DNA of 64,000 nt. Origin: Duganella sp. SG902. Its GTDB lineage: Bacteria; Pseudomonadota; Gammaproteobacteria; Burkholderiales; Burkholderiaceae_D. The notes under the pieces are model-generated. The model was not told the DNA's origin. It was given only the letters and a program-made list of their open reading frames with translations, and did no database searches. Each line of letters opens with the position of its first letter. The stretch's first letter is position 1. The stretch lies in contig NZ_JABMJK010000002.1 in assembly GCF_013376005.1 (NCBI RefSeq), positions 496,001-560,000 on the forward strand. The letters run 5' to 3'. A program made the translations under genes and the position numbers. This document shows, one piece after another, positions 18,960 to 27,468 of the stretch.

Positions 18960-19053
18960 GTCATTCCGGCGCCGGCGGACGGTCCGCCGGCGCGGTCCAT
19001 AGAACGCTTGACTGCATGCGAAGTATGGATCCCGGCCTTCGCCGGGATGACGA
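18960..19053. repeat. Dispersed palindromic repeat, copy 2
   Basis: Runs from GTCATTCCGGCGCCGGCGGA through CCATAGAACGC to the inverted arm ending CTTCGCCGGGATGAC. It fills the ileS-lspA interval on the transcript, so it would fold in the mRNA. In one frame it reads VIPAKAGIH, which extends both flanking ORFs artificially. Confidence 0.82.
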
Positions 19054-19064
19054 TGGGCGTCATA

Positions 19065-21932
19065 TTAAGCGAACTTGCGTTTTTCGCCCGCACCAAACAG
19101 GTTGCTGTGGCAGCGGCCGCACAGGGTCGGATGGTCGGCGTGGGCGCCGACGTCGGCGCGGTAATGCCAGCAACGCTCGCACTTCTCCGCCTTCGACGGC
19201 GCCACCGCCACCGCTTCCTCCGCCTCGCCCGCCACTTCGCTCACCGACGCCAGCGAGGTGATGAAGATGAACTTCAAATCATCTTCCAGGCTCGCCAGCG
19301 CCTTGAACTTGTCGCCGGCGGCCTTGATGCTCAGTTCCGCCTGCAGCGACGAACCGATCGCGCCGGAAGCGCGCAGGTCTTCCAGCTGCTTGGTCACGTC
19401 CGCGCGCACGGTGCGCAGGGTGGCGTACTTGGCCAGCAGGGCATCCGCATCCTCCAGCGCCGGCAGCTGCCACCAGGTCTGGGTGAAGATGGTTTCGTCG
19501 CTGGCTTTCCAGCCTTCCGGACCGGCGAAGATCTCCCACGCCTCCTCGGCGGTGAAGGACAGCGCGGGCGCCATCAGGCGCAGCAGGCTTTGCGTCAGGT
19601 GGTACAGCGCGGTCTGCGCAGAGCGGCGCGACACCGACGTTACGCCGGTGGTGTACAGGCGATCCTTCAGGATGTCGAGGTAGAAGCCGCCCAGGTCTTC
19701 CGAGCAGTAGTTCTGCAGCTTGGACATCACCGGTTGGAATTCATACTGCAGGTAGTGCGCTTCGATCTCCTTCTGCAGCGCCGCCATGTTGACGATGGCG
19801 TAGCGGTCGATCTCCAGCAGCTCGGCCACCGGCACGGCATCCTTGGCGTAATCGAAGTCCGACAGGTTGGCCAGCAGGAAGCGCAGGGTGTTGCGGATGC
19901 GGCGATACGACTCGGTCACGCGCTTGAGGATCTCGTCCGAGATCGACAGCTCGCCGGTGTAGTCGGTCGAGGCCACCCACAGGCGCAGCATGTCGGCGCC
20001 CAGCTTGTTCCACACGTCCTGCGGCGCGACCGTGTTGCCGATCGACTTGGACATCTTCTTGCCTTCGCCGTCCACCACGAAGCCGTGGGTCAGCAGCGCC
20101 TTGTACGGCGGTGCGCCGTTCAGCATGGAGGAGGTCAGCAGCGAGGAGTGGAACCAGCCGCGGTGCTGGTCCGAACCTTCCAGGTACAGGTCGGCCGGGA
20201 ACGCCGATTGTTCCTTGTGCGAGCCGCGCAGCACGGTCTGGTGGGTGGTCCCGGAATCGAACCACACGTCCAGCGTGTCCTTGTTCTTCTCGTATTGCGA
20301 GGCCTCGTCGCCGATCAGGTCCTTCAGGTCGAGCGACTGCCAGGCGGCGATGCCGTCCTTTTCGATCAGCTGCGCCACCTGCTCCAGCAACTCCGGGGTG
20401 TGCGGGTGCAGCGCGCCGGTTTCCTTGTGGACCACGAAGGCCATCGGCACGCCCCATTGGCGCTGGCGCGACAGGGTCCAGTCGGGACGGTTGGCGATCA
20501 TGCCGTGCAGGCGCGCCTTGCCCCAGTCCGGGAAGAACTGGGTGTCCTCGATGCCTTGCAGCGCGGTCTGGCGCAGGGTCGGGCCGCCGTCCTTCGGATG
20601 CGCGTCCATGCCGGCGAACCACTGCGAGGTGGCGCGGTAGATGATCGGCGACTTATGGCGCCAGCAGTGCATGTAGCTGTGATCGAACATCTTCAGTTCG
20701 AACAGGGCGCCGGCCTCCTTCAGCGCGTTGCAGATCGGTTTCGAGGCGTCCCAGATGGTCATGCCGCCGAACAGCGGCAGGGTGGAGGCGTATTTGCCGT
20801 CGCCCATCACCGGGGTCAGGATCTTGTCGTCCTTCATGCCGTGCGCGCGGCACGAGATGAAGTCGTCCAGGCCGTAGGCGGGCGCCGAGTGCACGATGCC
20901 GGTGCCGCTGTCGGTGGTCACATAGTCGGCCATGTAGACCGGCGACAGGCGGTCGTAGAACGGATCGGCCGCGTACAGCGGATGGCGGAAGCTGACGCCG
21001 TCGAAGGCCGCGCCGTGGCAGGTGCCGATGGTGGTGCCTTCCAGCTTGTAGCGCGCCAGGCAGGATTCCACCAGATCTTGCGCCAGGATCAGCAGCAGCG
21101 GCTGGCCATCGCGCTCGGTCTGCACCAGCGAGTAGATCACTTCCGGATGCACGTTCAGCGCCTGGTTGGACGGGATGGTCCACGGGGTGGTGGTCCAGAT
21201 CACCAGGAAGCCGTTATCGGTCGGCAGCTTGTCCAGGCCGAAGATCTGCGCCAGCTTGGCGGTGTCGGCGAACTTGAAGCCGACGTCGATGGCCGGATCG
21301 CGCTTGTCCTTGTACTCCACTTCCGCCTCGGCCAGCGCCGACTGGCAGTCGAAGCACCAGTTGACCGGCTTCAGGCCGCGATAGACATAGCCTTTTTCCA
21401 GCAGCTTGCCGAGGGCGCGCAGTTCGTCGGCCTCGTTGGAGTAGTTCATGGTCAGATAAGGGTTCTGCCATTCGCCCAGCACGCCCAGGCGGATGAAGTC
21501 CTTGCGCTGGCGCTCGACCTGCTCGTGCGCATAGGCGCGCGCCTTGGTCAGCACCTCGGCGGTCGGCAGGTTCTTGCCGTATTGTTTCTCGATCTGGATC
21601 TCGATCGGCATGCCGTGGCAATCCCAGCCCGGCACGTAGGGCGCGTCGTAGCCGGCCAGGGTGCGGGCCTTGACCACCATGTCCTTCAGGATCTTGTTGA
21701 CGGCGTGGCCGATGTGGATGTCGCCGTTGGCGTACGGCGGACCGTCGTGCAGAATGAATTTGGGACGGCCGGCGGCCGCCTTGCGCACGCGCTCGTAGAT
21801 TTTCTTGTCTTGCCATTGCTTGACCCAGTTCGGCTCGCGCTTGGCCATATCGCCGCGCATCGGGAACGGGGTTTCGGTCATGTTGACCGGGTATTTACTC
21901 TCTGGCTTCTTTGCTGGTTTGTTATCGGACAT
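19065..21932 (-). CDS. ileS: Isoleucyl-tRNA synthetase
   Basis: Class I aminoacyl-tRNA synthetase of 955 residues. It shows the HIGH motif ([16 protein letters not shown]), a large editing domain, the KMSKS motif (KKMSKSIGN) and a C-terminal zinc finger ([12 protein letters not shown]...LCGRCHSNL). These mark the usual bacterial IleRS of proteobacteria. The ribF-ileS-lspA order is widely conserved in proteobacteria. Confidence 0.98.
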   Translation of the reverse strand: MSDNKPAKKPESKYPVNMTETPFPMRGDMAKREPNWVKQWQDKKIYERVRKAAAGRPKFILHDGPPYANGDIHIGHAVNKILKDMVVKARTLAGYDAPYVPGWDCHGMPIEIQIEKQYGKNLPTAEVLTKARAYAHEQVERQRKDFIRLGVLGEWQNPYLTMNYSNEADELRALGKLLEKGYVYRGLKPVNWCFDCQSALAEAEVEYKDKRDPAIDVGFKFADTAKLAQIFGLDKLPTDNGFLVIWTTTPWTIPSNQALNVHPEVIYSLVQTERDGQPLLLILAQDLVESCLARYKLEGTTIGTCHGAAFDGVSFRHPLYAADPFYDRLSPVYMADYVTTDSGTGIVHSAPAYGLDDFISCRAHGMKDDKILTPVMGDGKYASTLPLFGGMTIWDASKPICNALKEAGALFELKMFDHSYMHCWRHKSPIIYRATSQWFAGMDAHPKDGGPTLRQTALQGIEDTQFFPDWGKARLHGMIANRPDWTLSRQRQWGVPMAFVVHKETGALHPHTPELLEQVAQLIEKDGIAAWQSLDLKDLIGDEASQYEKNKDTLDVWFDSGTTHQTVLRGSHKEQSAFPADLYLEGSDQHRGWFHSSLLTSSMLNGAPPYKALLTHGFVVDGEGKKMSKSIGNTVAPQDVWNKLGADMLRLWVASTDYTGELSISDEILKRVTESYRRIRNTLRFLLANLSDFDYAKDAVPVAELLEIDRYAIVNMAALQKEIEAHYLQYEFQPVMSKLQNYCSEDLGGFYLDILKDRLYTTGVTSVSRRSAQTALYHLTQSLLRLMAPALSFTAEEAWEIFAGPEGWKASDETIFTQTWWQLPALEDADALLAKYATLRTVRADVTKQLEDLRASGAIGSSLQAELSIKAAGDKFKALASLEDDLKFIFITSLASVSEVAGEAEEAVAVAPSKAEKCERCWHYRADVGAHADHPTLCGRCHSNLFGAGEKRKFA

Positions 21933-21995
21933 GGTATGCGTTCAGTGATTTATTCGGGTGTTCTGTGTAGCCGGCGCTCGTAGCTGATCGCGCGG

Positions 21996-22952
21996 TCAAA
22001 TTCGGTCGGTGGCGCGCTTGGCGAAGAAGGCGCGGGCGATGTCGGCGTCGCGGTGTATCGCGGCCGTCAGGGTCGGCAGGTCGACGTATTTTTCCTCGTC
22101 GCGAATCTTTTGCAGGAATTCGACGCGCACCTGCTTGCCGTAGCAGTTCTGCGCGAAGTCGAACACGTGCACCTCCAGCAGCACGCGGCCGCTGTCGTCG
22201 ACGGTGGGGCGCACGCCCAGGCTGGCCACGGCGGGCAGCGGCTGTTCGCCCAGGCCGTGCACCTGCACGATGAAGATGCCCGACAGCGCCGGGCGGTGCG
22301 GCACGCGCAGGTTCAGGGTCGGGAAGCCCAGCGTGCGGCCCAGTTTCTGGCCGTGGATCACATGGCCGGAGATGGCGTAGGGGTGGCCCAGCAGCGCCTC
22401 GGCGTGCGGGAAATCGCCTTCGCTCAGCGCGGCGCGCACGGCGGAGGAGGAGATGCGGGTGCTGCCGTTCATCACGGTCGGCAGGGTCTCGACGTGGAAG
22501 CCGTATCGCTGGCCGGCCTCCAGCAGCATCTGCACATTGCCGGCGCGGCGGGCGCCGTAGCAGAAATCGTCGCCCACCATCAGCCACTTCACGTGCAGGC
22601 CCTCGACCAGCACTTTCTCGGTGAACTCCTGCGGCGTCAGGGCGGCGAAGGACGAGGAGAAGTGCTCGACGATGACGCGGTCGATGCCGTTGTCGGACAG
22701 CGATTGCAGCTTGTCGCGCAGGTTGGCGATGCGGGCAGGGGCCTTGGACAGGTCGCCGGATTTCTGCGCGAAGAATTCGCGCGGGTGCGGTTCGAAGGTC
22801 ATCACGGCCGCTTCCAGGCCCAGGCGGTCGGCGGCGGCGCGCACGCGGGCCAGCAGGGCCTGGTGGCCGAGGTGGACGCCGTCAAAATTGCCGATCGTGA
22901 GCGCGCAGGGCGCACGCGCCGCTGCATTGGGTAGACCTCGAAATACCTTCAT
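21996..22952 (-). CDS. ribF: Bifunctional riboflavin kinase / FAD synthetase
   Basis: Makes FMN and FAD from riboflavin. The N-terminal FAD-synthetase domain has LTIGNFDGVHLGHQALL and FEPHPREFF; the C-terminal kinase domain has GRTLGFPTLNLRVPHRPALSGIF and LEVHVFDF. At 318 residues it has normal length. It lies upstream of ileS with a 63-base gap and opens the ribF-ileS-lspA-coaBC-dut run. Confidence 0.96.
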   Translation of the reverse strand: MKVFRGLPNAAARAPCALTIGNFDGVHLGHQALLARVRAAADRLGLEAAVMTFEPHPREFFAQKSGDLSKAPARIANLRDKLQSLSDNGIDRVIVEHFSSSFAALTPQEFTEKVLVEGLHVKWLMVGDDFCYGARRAGNVQMLLEAGQRYGFHVETLPTVMNGSTRISSSAVRAALSEGDFPHAEALLGHPYAISGHVIHGQKLGRTLGFPTLNLRVPHRPALSGIFIVQVHGLGEQPLPAVASLGVRPTVDDSGRVLLEVHVFDFAQNCYGKQVRVEFLQKIRDEEKYVDLPTLTAAIHRDADIARAFFAKRATDRI

Positions 22953-23009
22953 GGGAATCTGGGGAAAACTATCGCAAATAAGGGATTATACGGGCAAACC
23001 CTCAAAGCG

Positions 23010-23045
23010 AAAAAAAAGCGCCGCCGGCGGGCCGGACAGCGCTTT
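23010..23045 (-). terminator. Intrinsic terminator after the TPR protein gene
   Basis: AAAGCGC (23015-23021) pairs with GCGCTTT (23039-23045), with a further GC-rich inner stem. Read leftward, the hairpin is followed by eight T (plus-strand A run 23010-23017). It separates the TPR gene from ribF. Confidence 0.85.
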
Positions 23046-23064
23046 CGGTATCAGCCTGGCCGAA

Positions 23065-24288
23065 TTACATCGGACGGTTGATGTTCAGGGTCCAGTAGCG
23101 GGCGAGGTCGGCGGTGCCGTCCGTGCCTTTCACCGATTTCAGGGTGTTCAGCGCGGCCGCTTTCTTGCCGGCAATGTTCTGAGCGATGCCCAGGTGCAGC
23201 TTGATGGCTTCAGGATTCTTGCCGGTGCCCAGCTTCACAGCCTGTTCCATCAGCGGCAGGCCCTTGTCGGCCTTACCCTCGGAGACCAGGGCGAAGCCCA
23301 GGTTGGCCAGGGCGTCGGCGTCCTTGGCCTTCTCGGCCTCGGCTTGCGCGGTGGCGACCTTGGCGTCGAACTCGGTCTGGGTCTTGGCGGCCAGGTCTTT
23401 CAGGCGCTGGTGACGGGCGGCGTCGCTGCCGGTGCCCAGGGCGCCCTTCTTGTAACCCTGGTCGATGATCTTGATGGCTTCGGCCGGGTTGCCGGCCTGC
23501 AGGGCCAGCTGGCTCATTTCCATGTAGTCGGCCGGCTTGGTCAGCAGGCCGTTGACCAGGCGCAGCCGCAGCACGTCCAGCGACAGGGTCGAGGAGAAGC
23601 CCGGCTTGCCCGACACGCGGTTCAGCAGGTCGGTCCAGTAGCTGGCTTTCGGGTAGGAGCCGGCCAGTTTTTCCAGGGTCTGCACATAGCCGGCCTTGTC
23701 GTTCTGCTTGAGCTGGATGTTGGCCAGCATGCCCAGTTGGCTTTCGCTCAGGTTCTTCGAGCTTTGCAGTTCCTTGGCGGCCTCGGCGTACTTGCCGGAG
23801 GTGTAGTAGATCTGGATCAGGTATTCGTGCGCCTGGGTGTTGCCCGGGTTGTCCTTCAGCACGCGCTGGAAGGCGGTGATGGCTTTGGGGTAGTCCTTGG
23901 CGCGGTAGTAGATGCCGGCCAGGGCTTCAGCGAATTTGGGGGTTTCGGCAGCGGACAGCTTGCCGGAGTTCAGCACCGATTCAAAGGCCTTGGCGGCGGC
24001 GTCGTTGTCGCCTGCGGCAGCCGCGGCCGATGCGCGGGTGCGCTCGATCAGATAAGTTTCGTTGGCGGTTTTGCCGCCGACAGCGTCGGTTTCCTTCAGT
24101 TTTGCCAGCGCTTCCTTGTTCTTGCCGGCGGCGGCCAGTTTCTGTGCTTCTTGCAGTGGCTTGCCGATTTCAGCGCGTACCGACTCGGCGGCGTACGCTA
24201 CCGACGACAGGCCGGCGAGAGGGGCTGCTGCGGTAAAACCAATGGCGGCCATTACCAGGCCGAGATGAGCGAGACGAAACTTGGTCAT
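23065..24288 (-). CDS. Secreted tetratricopeptide-repeat protein
   Basis: A 407-residue exported protein. The start at 24288 (MTKFRLAHLG) gives a signal peptide ending near GLSSVAYA; an alternative start lies 7 codons upstream. The mature protein is Ala/Lys-rich and made of degenerate TPR-type helices (for example AKDYPKAITAFQRVLKDNPGNTQAHEYLIQIYYTSGKYAEAAKEL). It is likely a periplasmic scaffold. It lies after the tonB-exbB-exbD-exbD operon but is separated by a terminator, so it may support that machinery or be independent. The specific role is unknown. Confidence 0.8.
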   Translation of the reverse strand: MTKFRLAHLGLVMAAIGFTAAAPLAGLSSVAYAAESVRAEIGKPLQEAQKLAAAGKNKEALAKLKETDAVGGKTANETYLIERTRASAAAAAGDNDAAAKAFESVLNSGKLSAAETPKFAEALAGIYYRAKDYPKAITAFQRVLKDNPGNTQAHEYLIQIYYTSGKYAEAAKELQSSKNLSESQLGMLANIQLKQNDKAGYVQTLEKLAGSYPKASYWTDLLNRVSGKPGFSSTLSLDVLRLRLVNGLLTKPADYMEMSQLALQAGNPAEAIKIIDQGYKKGALGTGSDAARHQRLKDLAAKTQTEFDAKVATAQAEAEKAKDADALANLGFALVSEGKADKGLPLMEQAVKLGTGKNPEAIKLHLGIAQNIAGKKAAALNTLKSVKGTDGTADLARYWTLNINRPM

Positions 24289-24308
24289 GGGTGAGTTTTC
24301 TTTCATCA

Positions 24309-24341
24309 AAAAACGAAAATAGGCAGGAAGAGGTCCTGCCT
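24309..24341 (-). terminator. Intrinsic terminator of the tonB-exbBDD operon
   Basis: AGGCAGGA (24321-24328) pairs perfectly with TCCTGCCT (24334-24341) around a 5-base loop. Leftward it runs into ATTTTCGTTTTTTG. It lies 20 bases after the second exbD stop. Confidence 0.85.
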
Positions 24342-24361
24342 ATCATTGTACATGGGACGGA

Positions 24362-24793
24362 TTACTGGAACTGTTCGTTACCGACCAGACCAATCTTGGT
24401 CACGCCCAGACGCTGAGCCGAAGCCATCACGCCTGCGACTACTTTGTACGAAACCAGCTTGTTCGGACGCAGATGCACTTCCGGCTGGTCAGCTTGCGCT
24501 GCGACATCGGTCAGTTTCGCTTCCAGGGTGCCGCGGTCGGGAACGACCACGTTATCCCACAGAATCGTACCGTCGAAGTCGACGTCAATCGTGATCACCA
24601 CTGGTTCCTTGGTAGGCGGCGGCGGGGTGCCGACCGGCATATTCAAGTTCACCGAGTGGTTGGCCTTAGGAATCGTAATGATCATCATGATAATCAGCAC
24701 CAGCATCACGTCGATGAGGGGCGTCATATTCATTTCCATCATTGGTTCCGGATCCGAACCACCGCTCGATGGGGAGCCGACATTCATACTCAT
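24362..24793 (-). CDS. exbD: ExbD/TolR-family protein, second copy
   Basis: Inner-membrane component of the TonB energiser. The 143-residue protein has a short cytoplasmic head, one membrane helix (MNMTPLIDVMLVLIIMMIITIP, with the essential Asp in PLIDVMLVL) and a periplasmic domain (VVITIDVDFDGTILWDN...LRPNKLVSYKVVAGVMASAQRLGVTKIGLVG). It is the second of two non-identical exbD genes, as in the tonB-exbB-exbD1-exbD2 arrangement of Xanthomonas, and the last gene before the terminator. Confidence 0.93.
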   Translation of the reverse strand: MSMNVGSPSSGGSDPEPMMEMNMTPLIDVMLVLIIMMIITIPKANHSVNLNMPVGTPPPPTKEPVVITIDVDFDGTILWDNVVVPDRGTLEAKLTDVAAQADQPEVHLRPNKLVSYKVVAGVMASAQRLGVTKIGLVGNEQFQ

Positions 24794-24814
24794 GGGTTGT
24801 TTCCTTTTAAGAAG

Positions 24815-24838
24815 GCAGACCTGGCACGCCAGGCCTGC
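24815..24838 (-). other. Hairpin between the two exbD genes
   Basis: GCAG-a-CCTGGC pairs with GCCAGG-c-CTGC around a 2-base centre, a 10-bp stem with one mismatch. It lies in the 64-base gap between exbD1 and exbD2. It may stabilise or process the message and set subunit ratios; no T run makes it a terminator. Confidence 0.55.
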
Positions 24839-24857
24839 GGTGCACTAGCCGGTGAGC

Positions 24858-25286
24858 TTAGCTCTTATCAGGCGGTTCGGTGATGAAGCCGACCTTCTGA
24901 ATACCAGCGCGCTGGGTAGTGTAAATAACCTTGCCGATAGCTTCGTACTTGGTTTCTTGGTCACCACGTACGTGTACTTCCGGCTGCGGCAGCTTCACAG
25001 CTTCCACCTTCAGAAAATCGAACAGCTCATTGGCGTCGCGCATTTTCTTCTGATTCCAGTAGATGTCGCCATCCTTGCTCACAACGATGTTGACGTCTTC
25101 CGGCTTGGTCTGAATAACCTGGTTGATTTCCTCTGGCAGCTGGATCTTGATCAGCTTCAGAACAACCGGGCTCGTGATCAGGAAGATAATCAGCAGAACC
25201 AACATGATGTCCACGAGGGGCGTCGTGTTGATTTCCGACATGACGGTATCTTCGTCTCCGGTATCGGAGCCTACGGACATGGACAT
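24858..25286 (-). CDS. exbD: ExbD/TolR-family protein, first copy
   Basis: A 142-residue proton-channel partner of ExbB. The membrane helix carries the proton-relay Asp (NTTPLVDIMLVLLIIFLI). The periplasmic domain contains EDVNIVVSKDGDIYWNQKKM and ends in TQRAGIQKVGFITEPPDKS. It starts 6 bases after exbB, so coupling is tight. It differs clearly from the second copy, so the two probably have separate roles. Confidence 0.94.
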   Translation of the reverse strand: MSMSVGSDTGDEDTVMSEINTTPLVDIMLVLLIIFLITSPVVLKLIKIQLPEEINQVIQTKPEDVNIVVSKDGDIYWNQKKMRDANELFDFLKVEAVKLPQPEVHVRGDQETKYEAIGKVIYTTQRAGIQKVGFITEPPDKS

Positions 25287-25292
25287 GATTAA

Positions 25293-26204
25293 TTAGCCTA
25301 CTTTTTTGGAGCCGGTTGCGGTCGACATGGCGCCCGAGATCAGTACCGAGTGTACGTCAGCCGAGAAAGCGCGCACGTCTTCCATGGCCGACTTGTTACG
25401 ACGGACCAGCCAGTTGTAACCCAGAACGGCTGGAACTGCCACGAACAGACCGAAGGCGGTCATGATCAGTGCCTCACCCACCGGACCTGCCACTTTGTCG
25501 ATCGAGGCGTTACCCGACATGCCGATGGCGATCAGCGCATTGTAAATACCCCAAACGGTACCGAACAGACCGATGAACGGCGAGGTCGAACCCACGGTTG
25601 CCAGGAACGACAGGCCGTCTTGCAGACGCGACTGCACTTTGTCCACGGCGCGCTGGATCGACATGGTCACCCAGGTCGACAGGTCGATTTGTTCCAGCAG
25701 GGCGCCGTCGTGGTGCGCGGTGGCCTTGGTGCCGGTTTCAGCGATGAAGCGGAATGGCGAACCTTCGGTCAGGGTAGCCGAACCAGCGGCGATCGACGAT
25801 GCTTTCCAGAACTTGGCCGAGGTTTCTTTCGACTGTTTGAAGATCTTGGTCTGGTCGATCAGCTTGGTGATGATGATGTACCACGAGCCCATCGACATCA
25901 GCGACAGGATGATCAGGGTGGCGCGCGAGACGAAACCGGCTTCCCACACCGCCTTGAAGCCGTATGGGTTTTCCACTTCTTCCGCGCCACCGTGGGCGGC
26001 GGGAGCCGATGCCGCTGGTGCTGGAGCAGCAGCGTCAGCTGCTGGTGCCGCTGCCGCATCCGCTGCTGGCGCAGCTGCTGGGGCCGAAGCGGCGGCCGAG
26101 GCTTGCTCTTGCGCGAAGGCAGGGGCGCTCACCAGGGCGGTGGCTGCGGTCACCGAGAACAGCACAGCGGCCAGTACAGCGGACAAACGGGTATTCTTAA
26201 ACAT
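25293..26204 (-). CDS. exbB: ExbB/TolQ-family proton channel protein
   Basis: A 303-residue inner-membrane channel subunit that uses proton motive force to energise TonB. It begins with a signal-like segment (VLAAVLFSVTAATALVSAPAFA), then an unusual Ala/Pro-rich periplasmic stretch of about 45 residues. Three membrane helices follow, with the MotA/ExbB core (LSFLATVGSTSPFIGLFGTVWGIYNAL and KVAGPVGEALIMTAFGLFVAVPAVLGYNWL). The long N-terminal extension is of the type seen in larger ExbB variants. It lies between tonB and exbD1. Confidence 0.94.
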   Translation of the reverse strand: MFKNTRLSAVLAAVLFSVTAATALVSAPAFAQEQASAAASAPAAAPAADAAAAPAADAAAPAPAASAPAAHGGAEEVENPYGFKAVWEAGFVSRATLIILSLMSMGSWYIIITKLIDQTKIFKQSKETSAKFWKASSIAAGSATLTEGSPFRFIAETGTKATAHHDGALLEQIDLSTWVTMSIQRAVDKVQSRLQDGLSFLATVGSTSPFIGLFGTVWGIYNALIAIGMSGNASIDKVAGPVGEALIMTAFGLFVAVPAVLGYNWLVRRNKSAMEDVRAFSADVHSVLISGAMSTATGSKKVG

Positions 26205-26288
26205 GCTTCCTCCAAATTGATAAAATAATCAGATCGCTGGCGTAATGACAACGAAAATTACTAATTGAGACGGTGAGTTGTCTCGGTT

Positions 26289-26951
26289 TTACTCCAGCGT
26301 CCAGACGTATTGCATCTGCTGCCAGCCTTCTTGTGGAACGCCGTCCACGGTTGCCGGTTTGAAGCGGCACTTCGTGATACCGGCGACAGCGGCTTTATCC
26401 AGATCCCTAAAGCCACTCGATTTCACAACCTTCGAATCCGCCACGCGACCGTCGGCGGCGATCAGGAACGACAGCTGAACGGTGCCGGTTTCCTCATTAC
26501 GCAGCGACGACTTCGGCCATTCCGGCTTGGCGCAAGTGCTGAAGTCAACCACAGCGGCAGTGCGCACACCGGTTTTGGCCGGACCCGGTGGCGCTGCCGG
26601 TGGTGCTGGCGGTGCCTTCTGGATCTCGGTGGTGGCCGGCTTCACGTTGGTCGCGTTAGCGATCGTGTTGTTCGGCGGTGGTGGCTGCTGCACGTTCACC
26701 TCAACTGGCGGGATGAAAGGCGGTGGGGGAGCCTTCATCTCTGGCGGAGGTGGCGGTGGTGGGAGCTCTTTCGGTGGAGGAGGCTTCACCTCCTCGATGA
26801 TCTTGGTCTCCACTGGTGCGATCATCTTATGCACCAGTCGCGTTCCCAAGCCCGTCACGATCCCATAAGCGACCAGCAAGTGCAACAAAACGACAATTGT
26901 TATGCCTGTAAAGTTCTTCCCGGTGCTTTTCTCGTTGTGCGTGAAATTCAT
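26289..26951 (-). CDS. tonB: TonB energy-transducing protein
   Basis: A 220-residue protein with an N-terminal membrane anchor (GITIVVLLHLLVAYGIVTGLG), a proline-rich periplasmic spacer (EVKPPPPKELPPPPPPPEMK and onward) and the C-terminal TonB domain (PEWPKSSLRNEETGTVQLSFLIAADGRVADSKVVKSSG). It couples ExbB/ExbD to outer-membrane receptors such as the one at 4.3-6.7 kb. The start at 26951 has GGAG upstream (GGAGAAAGCAGGC); a TTG 7 codons upstream is less likely. It is the first gene of the operon. Confidence 0.94.
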   Translation of the reverse strand: MNFTHNEKSTGKNFTGITIVVLLHLLVAYGIVTGLGTRLVHKMIAPVETKIIEEVKPPPPKELPPPPPPPEMKAPPPPFIPPVEVNVQQPPPPNNTIANATNVKPATTEIQKAPPAPPAAPPGPAKTGVRTAAVVDFSTCAKPEWPKSSLRNEETGTVQLSFLIAADGRVADSKVVKSSGFRDLDKAAVAGITKCRFKPATVDGVPQEGWQQMQYVWTLE

Positions 26952-27041
26952 GCCTGCTTTCTCCAATACCAACTCTCTTTGGTGCTACTTAAACCCCAAA
27001 ATGGCGACACAAAACAACAGCCGCATCCGGGACGTCGGCGA

Positions 27042-27076
27042 ATTATACATACGAATTCTTGATTTTACATAGAATT
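27042..27076 (-). promoter_or_regulatory. Likely tonB promoter with overlapping inverted repeat
   Basis: A perfect -10 TATAAT on the minus strand (27042-27047) lies about 90 bases before tonB. No good -35 exists at the right distance. Instead the -35 region is covered by an inverted repeat AATTCT (27054-27059), 11 bases, AGAATT (27071-27076). The arrangement suggests control by a DNA-binding regulator; it does not clearly match a Fur box. Confidence 0.5.
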
Positions 27077-27365
27077 TTCATCCCTAAAACCGGTTTAATT
27101 TCATAGGGTTTTCCTATATGGTAGCGCTCACTTTGCACCGTTCTGGCTCAAACGGCAACACCGTTTGGCGCATTTTTGGGCGCCAGCGCACCATGACATT
27201 ACTTAGTTTTCCCTTAAGGCCAAAAACGGAATTTTATGAGCGTAATTTTACTACGAACAGTTGATAATTTGGCCGCAGATGTTTCTTTCGCGAAATTCTT
27301 GCGGGCGCTTCTATACAAGTAGCCGTAGAAAAATGTTGACTTCCGGCTTGGCTCGTGCATTCCGC
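27077..27365. other. Gene-free interval upstream of tonB
   Basis: An AT-richer stretch between the tonB promoter and the spoVR terminator. I see small hairpins (CAAACGG/CCGTTTG near 27149-27168; GGCGC/GCGCC near 27168-27185) but no convincing ORF, RNA gene or repeat. Confidence 0.6.
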
Positions 27366-27404
27366 AAAAAAAACCGGGGTCAGCACGCCGTCGCTGGCCC
27401 CGGT
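27366..27404 (-). terminator. Intrinsic terminator of the prkA-yeaH-spoVR operon
   Basis: ACCGGGGTCAGC (27373-27384) pairs with GCTGGCCCCGGT (27393-27404), a 12-bp stem with one G-T pair. Read leftward it is followed by eight T (27366-27373). It lies 64 bases after the spoVR stop. Confidence 0.88.
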
Positions 27405-27468
27405 ATCGACCTTGCAAGAGCCGTGCCCGCTATCGGGACGGCTGCCCAAAGCCTTATATATATGTTGG

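Noticed and set aside
18774..21983. 1069-codon plus-strand frame across ileS
   Set aside because: Shadow of ileS, which has HIGH, KMSKS and zinc-finger motifs on the other strand.
26952..27076. A Fur box upstream of tonB
   Set aside because: The AATTCT/AGAATT repeat does not fit the GATAATGATAATCATTATC pattern well enough to name the regulator.
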